Source: Anastrepha obliqua
Taxonomy: Eukaryota; Arthropoda; Insecta; Diptera; Tephritidae
DNA length: 64,000 nt
Reading direction: 5' to 3'
Assembly: GCF_027943255.1 (NCBI RefSeq)
Contig: NC_072894.1
Span: forward strand, 128,331,601-128,395,600
In this document: positions 10,893 to 21,322 of the stretch, piece by piece
Numbering within the stretch: position 1 is the stretch's first letter
How the letters are laid out: every line of letters begins with the position of its first letter
Made by a program: the position numbers and the translations under genes
The notes under the pieces: model-generated
Told to the model about the DNA's origin: nothing
The model's database searches: none
What the model saw: the letters and a program-made list of their open reading frames with translations, nothing else

Positions 10893-11200
10893 TCATACGA
10901 GTCGGTGCGCGACTACCATTCGCAATTCACAAAGAGAACGTCGGTTCGAATCTCGGTGAAACACCAAAAATAAAAAAAAAACATTTTTCTAATAGGGGTC
11001 GCCCCTCGGCAGACAATGGCAAACCTCCGAGTGTATTTCTGCCATGAAAAAGCTCCTCATAAAAATATCTGCCATTCGGAGTCGGCTTAAAACTATAGGT
11101 CCCTCCATTTGTGGAACAACATCAAGACGCGCACACCACAAATAGGAGGAGGAGCTCGGCCAAACACCCAAAAAGGGTGTACGCGCCAATTATATATATA
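10893..11200 (+). repeat. tRNA-derived SINE, 5'-truncated
   Basis: The B-box segment GTCGGTTCGAATCTCGG and the full body of the family are present (GGCAAACCTCCGAGTG, then TAGGTCCCTCCATTTG, then GTACGCGCCAATTAT). The start of the tRNA-like head is missing or diverged. The 3' end merges into a TATATA run shared with the mariner inserted directly after it. Confidence 0.8.
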
Positions 11201-11202
11201 TA

Positions 11203-11790
11203 GGGCCCGCCATCTATCGTTACGGATTTGAACTAGGTATTATTTGAAGAATGGTAACACTTAGCTGTCATCTGATTTGACAGAAAATTTGTTTTATTCT
11301 TCCGCTGAACGAAAATGATTGTGTATACGCTCAAAGAACGCTGGGAAATATTGCGACATTACTTTGAAAATCATGGTAATGTTGCAGAATGTGTACGAAA
11401 ATTTGCCACACAGTGAATGCTACGATCAATCTTTTGCGCACTGTCTTCGAAGATCGCATTATCAGCCGAAATTCTGATATCGTTTGGCCGCCTCGGAGCT
11501 GCGATTTTACGCCGTTGGATTATTATCTTTGTGGTGCCGTCAAAGACCAGTGTTATGCCAACAAACCAGCAACAATTGATGCGCTGAAGACCAACATACG
11601 CGATGTCAAAGCTGAAATACAGCCGCATACAATCGGCATGACTAGCCGAGGCAGCCATATGAATGAAGTTGTGTTCCATCATTAACCGGAAGGATTGTAC
11701 TTCAAAATAAAAAAAAACAGTTTGGAAAAATATTGAGTAGTTTCTTTTTTATAGCATTTTTAATTCCGTAAAGTTATATGGCGGACCCGT
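11203..11790 (+). mobile_element. Internally deleted DD41D (rosa-type) mariner
   Basis: Terminal repeats are imperfect: GGGCCCGCCAT at the left and ATGGCGGACCCG at the right, flanked by TA. The start of a transposase (ATG 11315, MIVYTLKERWEILRHYFENHG) is followed after about 33 codons by a jump into the C-terminal part. That part reads VFEDRIISRNSDIVWPPRSC, then TPLDYYL, and ends with stop TAA at 11683-11685. The middle with the first two catalytic residues is gone. The WPPRSCDxTPLD block matches the copies at 37.8 and 50.6 kb, where the last two Asp are 41 residues apart. Confidence 0.8.
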
Positions 11791-12784
11791 ATATATTATA
11801 TAAAGAAAAGATCAGTTTGTGAGGGAGCAAATTAGGAAACGTGAAAGAGAGATGTGAGAAGGATTGAATGAGTAAGGAAGTGTGTATTTTAGTAGTGGGA
11901 CCATGGGTGTGCGACTATACTTATATGGATACTGCTTGCCTATAAAGGTCATGAATACAGCTTACACCGTTATTATTTAAGTTTCATTCCCACCCGTTCT
12001 TATCTGGCCACCCTATATTTTCACATTTTTCGTATTTGCCAAGGTTCTGCGACCTCATTCTTGTATCATTAGTAGCTTAGTAACCGTTATCTTTGGTAAT
12101 AACCGTTTGATGGTAATGTACATAAATATTTATTCCATGGAAGTTCGGACTCAGCTGATGATAGATATTGATTTTTGCAAGATAATTGTGCCTTGTAGAA
12201 CTGCTCTCTAGAGTTTGCATTAGACTGCTAAGCTGGACCGTTAAACGAAAAAAATATTTAACAGGCAAAAAAACTCTTATCACGTGCGCTTAACAAGTGT
12301 GTAGAATTTTTTCAATTCTATTCGTTACTCTACAAAGGTTCACATTTCAAAGCAATTATTTTCCATTATTTCATAATCAGAACCAAATGTGGGCATATGT
12401 ATGTATGTGCGTATGCGTACCTTATCCAATCCATCTACATATATTTTCTTAGTTTGCCAAGTATGTGTTGAAAGCCATATAGAGATTACTCTCTTAATCT
12501 GTATATGTACCTATGTATGTATGTATGTATGCAGACATAAAACCATATTTACTATCGACAAATCAATGATATCAGATTCAATGTATTTAGTAACTGTATG
12601 CGGAACACTTTTTTATTTTTATGCATTTGTATTTGTGAACACAAATAAATAGATCTGCCTAAAGAACAGGTGGCCAAGTGGCTTGCTATTCAGCGAACAG
12701 TCATAACAATACGCAAAGAGGCTTGAACGATTGAAGGATTGTGGAATTCTGGTATTGGCGCCGCCAGTTAATTTTTGAATGCAC
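11791..12784. other. Stretch without a recognised gene
   Basis: AT-rich intergenic DNA with a short (ATGT)n run near 12510-12530. It should hold the promoter of the 12.8 kb gene, but I see no clear TATA box. Confidence 0.4.
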
Positions 12785-13932
12785 AATGAAAGGTAAGCCG
12801 CGCTGCATGTGGACAGTTTAACATTCGAAAATCAAAATATTTATTTGTGTGTGTTAATGTGCGAATATAAATTGGTATATATAAATATTGTGTAATTTGA
12901 TGTTTCTTCATTTTTTTAGTTTTAGCTCTACCTTTGACATTAGCTATCCCATTAGCTCTGTTATGGGCCGGCTTTATCGACAGCTCATTGTCAGCTGATA
13001 GTGATGACATTTGCTGGTTCTTTCCCAATGCAACCAAGATTCGCGATCCTTTGTCTTGCGGTCAGTACATTACATGCATTGATTCAGTGGCTCATTACAC
13101 CGCTTGCACTTCAAGTACGCCGTACTTCGATAAAGAAACCGGGAAATGTGTGAAAACGTTGACTAATTACACCGGCTGTGAGATTTCGTGTGAAGAAAAT
13201 GAGGGTCTATTCATTAATGATCCTTCATCCTGCAGCGGTTATTACTTTTGCAAAACTGCGACAACACCAATTCATGGGTATTGTCCGAGCGGCACACATT
13301 TCAATTCCACGACCCAATCGTGCATCTTTAGAGTCGATTCTACGTGTGAGCTGAAGGAACTCGATATTTGTGTTATCACCCCGAATGGAGTCAAAATTGC
13401 AAGTGATACAAATTGCGGTCGATATTATGAGTGTAAGAAGGAAGTGCTCTCGTCCAAAGACTGCGCAACAGGTCAATACTATGATCCACCCACCGGCACT
13501 TGTTTGAGCAAGTGGAAGGTGGCCTGTGCGAAACACCCGGTGCCCGATAATGTGTGCGGCACGACAAAAAGCCCCTACATAAATAAATTCGTTTCGGATG
13601 GTGCAACTTGTCGTGGCTACTACTATTGTGCCGAAAGGAATGTCATGCCTGACCCTGCACCAGTATGGGGCAGCTGCCCTAATGGCACCTTCTTCGATCC
13701 CACTACACAAGCTTGCGCAAATCCTTCGAGTACCGCATGTCCCAGTGGAGCAGATCGTTGCGAAGGACGTTCGTTAACCTTTGTGAGTTCCAGCGATAAA
13801 GGTTGCCGTCAATATTTACGTTGCAAAGATGGCAAGACCCAAGAGGAATTGAGTTGTGGCAATAAGTTCTTCAATGAAGCCTTAGGCGCTTGCGTATCTT
13901 CGCCTATTACTTACGCATTCTGTGCTTCATAA
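12785..13932 (+). CDS. Peritrophin-like secreted protein with five CBM14 domains
   Basis: Coding exons 12785-12791 (ATGAAAG) and 12920-13932, with a 128-bp GT-AG phase-1 intron; 339 residues. The signal peptide is MKVLALPLTLAIPLALLWAG. Five six-cysteine CBM14 domains follow, with cores such as CGQYITC, CSGYYFC, CGRYYEC, CRGYYYC and CRQYLRC. Domain 4 carries the family block FVSDGATCRGYYYC and PAPVWGSCP. An AATAAA lies at 14018-14023. The gene is head to head with its paralogue at 9.0-10.3 kb and parallel to the one at 24.6 kb. Predicted role: chitin binding in a peritrophic or cuticular matrix. The 7-nt first exon was chosen because its ATG-AAA-G restores the frame and is shared with the paralogue. 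Confidence 0.93.
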
Positions 13933-16031
13933 GTCAGTTCTTTATTAACATAGTGTATGTATGAGTGTATTTGTGTATGTACATTCATCTAAGAACATAC
14001 AAATTTTTGTCGGTAGAAATAAAAATTTTAAATGATAAACTCTGATTTTTCTCTGACCAAATAGCGGGCCTGTGGCAAATCTATAAAATATGTTTGATGA
14101 AGTTCTAGGAGGGATAGACGAGTCGAAATGTATGAATGTAGATATTAGACATTAAACTGTAGTATTGTATCAATATTTACGTGAACTGTGCGGATTTAAA
14201 AGTACTGTAGTTTTCCGATCCAGCGAACACAAAATTTGTCTGGCCAATGCTATAAAATACTTACACCTGTGGTGATCATCATATTGTTCCAGAAATTTAA
14301 TTTTTCAATGATTGGTTTCAGTCTTTCTTATTCTTCTCTTTAAAAGTTTCATTATAGACAGACGGTGGCGTTAATTGGGATTAACGCCTTAATTCGAAAT
14401 TATCTTAGGAATTAAGTGTAACTAATGCGGATTGACAACTAGACGGAATTCCCATAATTTAAGTGGGTGCTAATCGATGGCAACACTGCCAAAAAGCGAC
14501 AGTTAATATGTGAATGAAAAATAAAGAAACTATAAAAAGAAGAACAAGAAAGATGGCATTTGCAATAATTGATATTGCGGAGAAAATTTGTTTAAATAAA
14601 TAATTATGTTTTAGTGGTAGGGCAGCTAATGCCCGTATTTGTTGTCTGTGATCCATCTTTTACTGACAAAACTATACAATAAACAAATCAGCTGTTCACT
14701 TGTCCACGTAAACCCGATTGTCTCACTACAATTCTAATCAGATTAACTGCCCAGATAATCCGGAATAACGCCGCCGTCTGTCAAGACCAAAATGGTAGTA
14801 TTGGTAGTAGAGACAGCTTTCGGCCCGATCAAGTTTTGTATAATTTCTATGTGTGTACCGGTTTCCAAAAATGCTTTGGCGATGTAGCAAACTTGTAACT
14901 TCTTTGTCTTTGCTCTGGCGCGAATTACGGCATCTCTTCTGCCCTGTTCTCGACTCATCTTTATAATACATAGAACTTATTACCGCACCCTACTCTCAAT
15001 CAGAAAAACACTGCATAACATATGGGTGCACTACTGCTCCAGGCCCACCTTAATATTTCCGAATTACCTCGACAGCCGTGTGTTAAAACTAGTATCAATA
15101 TACTCATTCTAACTATGGACATACCTACATATAAGTAGATATGTATATCTGAGTAAATGTATGGTTTTTCAGGTGGCTGCTGGAACACAAAGCTAACGTC
15201 ATACAAATCAAAGCATATCAGTATGATTTACGATGCACAACAATTAAAAATATGTTAGACGATTATCGGTAAGAATGTCATAAATACATTTATAAGTAAG
15301 AGAGATTGGTTATATGATTTTCGCATTAGAAAAGTATTTTTGGCAATCAGGTGTTTGACTAATACACAGACACTTAAGTAATCTTCTGAGGGTTGGGTTT
15401 TTCAATACATTATTTCTTCTTTGCTCTGTATTAAACGGCAGTACTTTACGACTTTATTTTTCAACATTTATCAATACATCTTATAAAATAAATTATTAAA
15501 AAAAATAATAATAAATAAATGAATAAAAATAAAAAATATAAAAGTAAGTATGGAATCGCGCAGAATGCCCCGATTTGGAAGAGTTTAATGGTTAACTTTA
15601 ATCATTTGACATGCAGGTATATAGATGCGGTCAGTCGGGTGAAAAAAGAAGGGCAGGCGACAAATTCTAGAGACGGGCACGAATGTCTTTGCTCGTATAC
15701 AAAAAAAGAAAAATCGGGAAAAAACAACTGCCGTGTCCATTTGTCCTGGCCTAAGCACAAGCGTATGGTCAATATATTTTGTGGAAATATACTAAGTAAA
15801 TTCGTAACATCAGTTTATTCCGCAAAAGTGATATTATCGCCCTCAAAGTACTCAACAAATGCACCTTCTCCGGATTTTTCGATTTACCTTATCTGCTGTT
15901 CCATTATTTCTAAATATGTCCTTCTTTTTCTTCCTATGCTGCAATATTGCATCAGATTACGCGAATAATTCGTCTTGAGATGTGATCAGCTACTTTTGAC
16001 ATTAAGAATCCCTTTTAATAGAAACAAAATA
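13933..16031. other. Intergenic stretch with one small unidentified ORF
   Basis: Mostly AT-rich. On the minus strand, 14743-14958 gives a 71-codon ORF (MSREQGRRDAVIRARAKTKK at its start, VIPDYLGS at its end). Its composition is not transposon-like, but I cannot name it and it may be chance. Near 14375 there is a short imperfect palindrome (TTAATTGGGATTAACG). Nothing else is supported. Confidence 0.35.
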
Positions 16032-17828
16032 CAGTAGAAGCCCGATAAGTACAATTGGAAAATTTCAGCAATGATTGCACTTAGCGAAAAATTGCACTTT
16101 TGCGAATTTCTCCTGTGGATCGAGGAATACCTAGGGAAAAATATTTTAACACTATTCAATGCAATTAATGAGCTCAAAAGGTCGATATTCAAGAAAAATG
16201 AACACATATTTATTGAAATTAATACAAAGAGATCAATGCGGAAGGACATATAAGTGTGTGCTCCAAAATTCAATTATTTTTTTTGGAAAAACTTTGTTAT
16301 TTTCGATTGCGTTTTCTCGTAACACTTTTCAAGTGCTTTTGATTGGATATCATGCAAACAAGCGATCTGATTGAATGACAGTACATCGTTCTGTTCACCC
16401 CATTTCAAAATTGTATTGACACAGCCAAAAATCGATTCATGCTGGACTTTTTCGGTTGTTTCTTCTTGAGTAGTATCTTGGGGTTCATTGGCTTCACTAT
16501 CACCTTCATCTATTCCTAATTCCAAAACCCAATTGCGGATTTCATCTGTGTCTGCTTCTCCCACATAGTTTTCGACCATCTCATTTAACCGTTGTAATCC
16601 TCCAACAAGAAGGGGGTCGTCAAAATTACCAAAGAACAACTTTTTGAAAATATCCCGCGTCATCCAAGCAGTCTTGTTGCTAGCATAATTCACCGGTAGA
16701 CGAAAATTTTTAAAACAACGCGGATTCATAGATTTACGATCGTTAATGGTTTTATTTTGTGGCTGCCATCACCATTTGCACACAAAAGAACATTGATTCG
16801 ATCTTTTGAAACTTTGTTGCCTGGAGCACTCTTTTCATCTTTCGAAACGTAGGTTTTATTTGGCAAAAGTTTCCAAAAGAGCCCCGTTTCATCAGCATTA
16901 TATATTTGTGATGTTACATATCCTTTTTCAGCGATTTTCGCCGTCAATTTTTCCTTAAATGGCTCAATGGCTTCTGGATCACAAGATAATGATTCACCAG
17001 TCACAGTCAAATAGCGAGGTGCGAAGCGTTTCTTGAATCGCGAAAACCATCCATCACTTGCATTGAATTGTTCCCCATCCTTTTTTATTTCATCAAATAT
17101 TTTTAATGCTTTGCTTTTCAATATCAAGCTAGAAACAGGAGCTTTCGTCGCCGGGTACAAACGCTTCTCGAGCTCTGGATGATTGGCAAACCGCAAAGTT
17201 TTCCGTTTATTTCCAAGTGAAAAGGAATTGTATGCATTTTCTTTTAATGAACGGGATTGTTTTTTTATTCGGCAAATCGTTGCGCAATCAACTTTATATT
17301 CGAATGCAAGATCTCGTTGTTTAACGCCTTTTTCAATTTTTTGGAGAATCTCATCTCTTTCTTTCAATGTAAGAAAATGTAGATTCTTTTTCACTTTTCC
17401 CATGATTTTATTTGATGAAAGCAAAAAAAATGATTCAAACTCCGAACGATTGTTTTACTCTCAAGAACCAGCTTGAAACTAACGCGTATTGAATGTCACA
17501 AACGATTCGATGCCATATTTTATGATATCAGCGCTACAATTTTACAGTTATTTGTAAAAATCAAAAATCACAAAGCGTGAGAACAGTGTTTTTGGTCGCA
17601 ATAATTCCGAGAACCATAACTGTGCATAGCTATAAAGCTGTGTCTTCGCGCGTGATGAACGCAAATACATTGCCGTATTAAGTAAAAAATTTCTTCGAAC
17701 AAGAATTCTTTTGCGCCCGAAAATCCAAATTTTTTATTGGTCTTTTCGAGTTTTCTATGGACTCAAAATCGAATTGTACTTTCCGCGAAATTGCAGTTAA
17801 CGGTATTGCACTTATCGGGCTTCTACTG
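16032..17828. mobile_element. Pogo/Tigger-type DNA transposon, 1,797 bp, with both ends
   Basis: The left end CAGTAGAAGCCCGATAAGT (16032-16050) is matched by its reverse complement at the right (17810-17828), and the match continues with one mismatch for about 24 bp. The target TA is present on both sides (16030-16031 and 17829-17830). The transposase lies inside on the minus strand. Confidence 0.92.
16274..17424 (-). pseudogene. Pogo/Tigger (jerky-like) transposase, frameshifted
   Basis: Probable start at MGKVKKNLHFLTLKERDEIL (about 17400). A CENP-B/psq-type HTH (KQRDLAFEYKVDCATICRIKK) is followed by a Tc5-type second HTH (FNASDGWFSRFKKRF). The DDE domain opens with QIYNADETGLFWK (first Asp). 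At about 16735 a one-base shift ends that frame after KPLTIVN and the sequence continues as NPRCFKNFRLPVNYASNKTAWMTR. Next comes a jump directly to an acidic C-terminal tail, so the segment with the remaining catalytic residues appears deleted. The tail ends QSKITKFFQKK. A non-autonomous copy with intact ends. Confidence 0.82.
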
Positions 17829-18125
17829 TACATGAATTTACATGTTGTTGTTGGTCAAATACCATCACCTTTAGAAGATTCGCATTCATCTTACAAGTGT
17901 TTATTTATTTACTCTGTAGTTTCACTTGAAATTGCGCAGTCGAGCTGAAATGTGTGTATTTTATCAGAATTCCAGCTTTTCAATTAACACAGGTGTATAA
18001 GCGAATCTGAACTAATTTTATTGGTGTTTTATTTAGTGGCTTTTAAGTACATAGTGCAATAAGTTTGATGTTGCAGACAAAGTTGCGTTTCAACAAATAT
18101 TCAATATTCCGCTACGATTTTTCGA

Positions 18126-20160
18126 TTGATTGTAGTGCGGAAAGATCCATCTCCACTGTATCAATTAGCATCGTTTGAACCTGGGAAACCCGCCAACCAA
18201 GGGGAATCTTATCGTCTGATAAATCTCTTTTCCCCGGTAGTGAAAACACTTGAAGCCCTCCTACTCTCACTCTTTACGAAACACCTGGCCCCAGCCCCAC
18301 ATCAGCATGGTTTCCGTCGAGTGCGTAGCACCACCACTGCCCTCACCCTCATAAACACCCGGATAAACCGCGGGCTTAACCAAAACCGCGCCTACGAGAG
18401 GACTGTCCTAGTAGTGTTGGACCTGAACAAAACTTTCAATACAGTCAGCCATTCCACGCTACTAGATGATATTTATCTGTCGACACTCCCACCGGGGCTG
18501 AAGAGGTGGTCCGCTAACTATCTGAGCTGTCGACACTCGTCAGTGATTTTTCGTGACCATACATCCATACAGAAGAAGATTAAGCAAGGTGTACCGCAGG
18601 GTGGTGTCCTTTCTCCCTTGCTGTTCAACTTCTATATCTCGAAGCTCCCCCAACCACCAGCGGGAGTTTCCCTGGTCTCATACGCTGACGACTGCACGAT
18701 AATGGCGTCGGGCAATGACATCGATGGCCTGTGTTCAAAAGTGAACAATTACCTCACTGACCTTTCTCGCTTTTCGATTTCGCTGCGAGGAATCTCCAAC
18801 TTTCCCCCACTAAATCCACGGCGACCCTCTTTACCACCTGGACAAAGGAGGTCAAACGTCCCTAAAAGTCGACGACACACCAATTCCGACGGTAAAGAAA
18901 AAAAAAAAAAAATAAATAAATAATTGGCGCGTACACTTCTGTTAGGTGTTTGGCCGAGCTCCTCCTCCTATTTGTGGTGTGCGTCTTGATGTTGTTCCAC
19001 AAATGTAGGGACTTACAGTTTCTAGCGACTCCGAACGGCAAATATTTTTATGAGGAGCTTTTTCATGGCAGAAATACACTCGGTGGTTTGCCATTGCCTG
19101 CCGAGGGGCGACCGCTATTAGAAAAATGTTTTTATTAATTTTGCTTTCACCGAGATTCGAACCAACGACCTCTCTGTGAATTCCGAATGGTAATCACGCA
19201 CCAACCCATTCGGCTACGGCGGCCGCCAACGACGGTAAACAACCCCAAAATATTGGGTGTAACCTTTGACAGTTTGCTCTCCTTCTCAGCGCACACAACC
19301 GCAATTGCCACTAAAGTCCAAAATCGCAACAAAGTCCTGAAATCGCTTGCCGGCAGCAGTTGGGGTAAAGACAAAGAACTGTTGCTATCGACATTTAAGG
19401 CAATTGGCCGGCCGGTCTGAACTATATGTCAGGCCTGTCTGGTCACCTGGAAATAGTGACACGCAGTGGATAAAGTTTCAGACATGCCAAAACACTGCCA
19501 TTCTTACAGCGACGGGCTGCCTCCTGATGTCTCCATTACAACACCTTCACAACGAGGCCAATATGCTACCTGTCAAGGAGCATAACAAACTGCTCAGCAA
19601 GCAGTTCCTGTTTGGGTGCTACAGTAGGTTTAACCCTTGCAGACACCTGCTTGAGCTAGAGCCGCCTCCCAGGCACGTCAGGAGACACCTACTATACTAC
19701 GCCGACGAGATCCAGGACAAAACAAACAGAGACTTACTGGACCGGACAGTGTGTAGACAGACATTAAACAACATCCACCGGGAGGCTTTTACCACCTTCA
19801 TAAGCTCCCGTCCAGTGAATGCCGTAATCGGAGTCCAACCACCACCCATTGCAGATGAAGAGCTCCAGCTTCCCTGTGAGACCCGCGTAACACTGGCACA
19901 ATTACGTTCTGGATATTTTAGCAGATTAAGCGCCTACTTATCCAGAATTGACCCCGACATACCTAACTTATATCCTGCATGTGAAGGCACCCCGCACCAC
20001 ACTAACCACACCCACTCATCTAACACCCCTCTCCCACTGGACCCAACCTGTCGAAACAGCATGTTTCCTGGCCCTACCTTTAGATGAGCCTGACGAAGAC
20101 AACCGATGATATACTCTACACTGACGGGCTTCTCTTACTGCTACAACAACAACAATACAA
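18126..20160 (+). pseudogene. Jockey-like non-LTR retrotransposon, 5'-truncated, split by a SINE
   Basis: Reverse transcriptase from the finger region (PGKPANQGESYRLINL) through VLDLNKTFNTV (second Asp of the usual AFD is Asn), GVPQGGVLSPLLFN and the catalytic YADDCTI. A small insertion near 18775 breaks the frame; RNLQLSPTK continues in another. A SINE sits at 18897-19229. After it the thumb resumes as NPKILGVTFDSLLSF, and one missing base near 19420 shifts the frame again. The 3' part (RIDPDIPNLYPAC, then HTNH) is a C-X2-C-type zinc knuckle now lacking its first Cys. The tail TGCTACAACAACAACAATAC near 20140-20160 is shared with several short 3' fragments elsewhere in the window. Confidence 0.85.
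18897..19229 (-). repeat. tRNA-derived SINE, full length, inserted in a LINE
   Basis: Flanked by the 10-bp target duplication CGACGGTAAA (18887-18896 and 19230-19239). On the minus strand it starts GGCGGCCGCCGTAGCCGAAT, has the B-box TGGTTCGAATCTC, and ends CGCGCCAATTATTTATTT plus a T-rich tail. Removing it rejoins the LINE coding region. Confidence 0.93.
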
Positions 20161-20283
20161 TTTTCCGGTGAAGCGGAAGGATTATGTTGTGCAGACGGCA
20201 AAATTAAATTACCGCCATTGATTTCCCTACCAGAGCGTTTGCGTGATTGGTATTTGGAAGAGGAAATGATTCAAAACACTTGA
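20161..20283 (+). pseudogene. Short Helitron/Helentron protein scrap
   Basis: A 40-codon open stretch reads GEAEGLCCADGKIKLPPLIS and then LPERLRDWYLEEE. The CC.DGK...LPPL pattern resembles the N-terminal zinc-finger region of Helitron helicase proteins. It directly follows the LINE tail. Fragment only, no active domain. Confidence 0.45.
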
Positions 20284-20570
20284 GACCTGTAACAAATGAT
20301 CCAAGACATAATAAGAGACAAATTATCTCTCGCAAGTTCAGGCATTGCCATTTGCAGAGGCATGAAACCCTAAGCGAAAGTAGCTTATCGGAAATTCCTC
20401 TATCCAGCGCTAGAAAATGAGCAACGTTTTGTCAAAAGGCAGTTAAAAAAAATAGGTTGTCTGTAAAGTCGGTTTACTGACGATAGTTTAACGTGATAAC
20501 GTCATAAGAAAATACTAATTGAATGGTTGCATTTTTCAAAAGAAAATTTTAATTTTATTTGTTTGATAGA

Positions 20571-20913
20571 TAACATAACATAACATAACATAACATAACA
20601 TAACATAACATAACATAACATAACATAACATAACATAACATAACATAACATAACATAACATAACATAACATAACATAACATAACATAACATAACATAACA
20701 TAACATAACATAACATAACATAACATAACATAACATAACATAACATAACATAACATAACATAACATAACATAACATAACATAACATAACATAACATAACA
20801 TAACATAACATAACATAACATAACATAACATAACATAACATAACATAACATAACATAACATAACATAACATAACATAACATAGCATAACATAACATAACA
20901 TAACATAACATAA
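20571..20913. repeat. (ATAAC)n pentanucleotide microsatellite, about 68 units
   Basis: 343 bp of nearly perfect TAACA units with one substitution (TAGCA at 20881). The long open readings it creates on the minus strand are repeat artefacts. Confidence 0.98.
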
Positions 20914-21182
20914 TCACGTCAAAAAATAATAATAACATTAAAACAACAGGTATTATTAACAAACTTGGTTTTATTTTAAATTCTTCAAGTAAATCAAATT
21001 AATAATAATCAATAAGAAGGCATATGCAAATACAAATAAGTGAATTTATATATGTACATATGCGCATATACATACACATATACGCTCACTTAAGTAGGAG
21101 AGAGCAAGATGTCGAACGTTGCCGTTCGTTTGGTTTGTTTGCTTTGTCGTTCGTTCCGCGCTTTCGCTTGCAGTTCATTCAA

Positions 21183-21266
21183 GGTAACGGCAATGAGCAA
21201 GGTAACGACATATGAGCAAGGTAACGGCAATGAGCAAGGTAACACTAATGAGCAAGGTAACGACAC
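21183..21266. repeat. 18-bp minisatellite, about 4.5 copies
   Basis: Units read GGTAACNNNNATGAGCAA with 18-19 bp spacing, closely related but not identical. Part of the candidate element at 20487-21322. Confidence 0.85.
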
Positions 21267-21322
21267 ATTTTTTCGTGCGTGCAGCCTGTTAAATCGAATT
21301 ATAAGACGTTATCACGTCAAAA

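Larger units (their letters stand above)
20487..21322. mobile_element. Candidate non-autonomous element with short inverted ends, microsatellite core and 18-bp minisatellite
   Basis: The left arm has ACGTGATAACGTC at 20491-20503; its exact reverse complement is at 21305-21317, with looser pairing outside. Inside are the ATAAC microsatellite (20571-20913) and an 18-bp minisatellite (21183-21266). The right-arm motif ATCACGTCAAAA also follows the microsatellite directly (near 20912-20923), tying the parts together. Layout recalls Helentron-derived interspersed elements, but the class is not proven. Confidence 0.5.

Noticed and set aside
15519..15968. 149-codon plus-strand ORF
   Set aside because: Lys/Asn-rich start in A-rich DNA and no recognised motif.
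20502..20962. Long minus-strand ORFs reading MLCYV repeats
   Set aside because: Pure translation of the ATAAC microsatellite; no biological protein.
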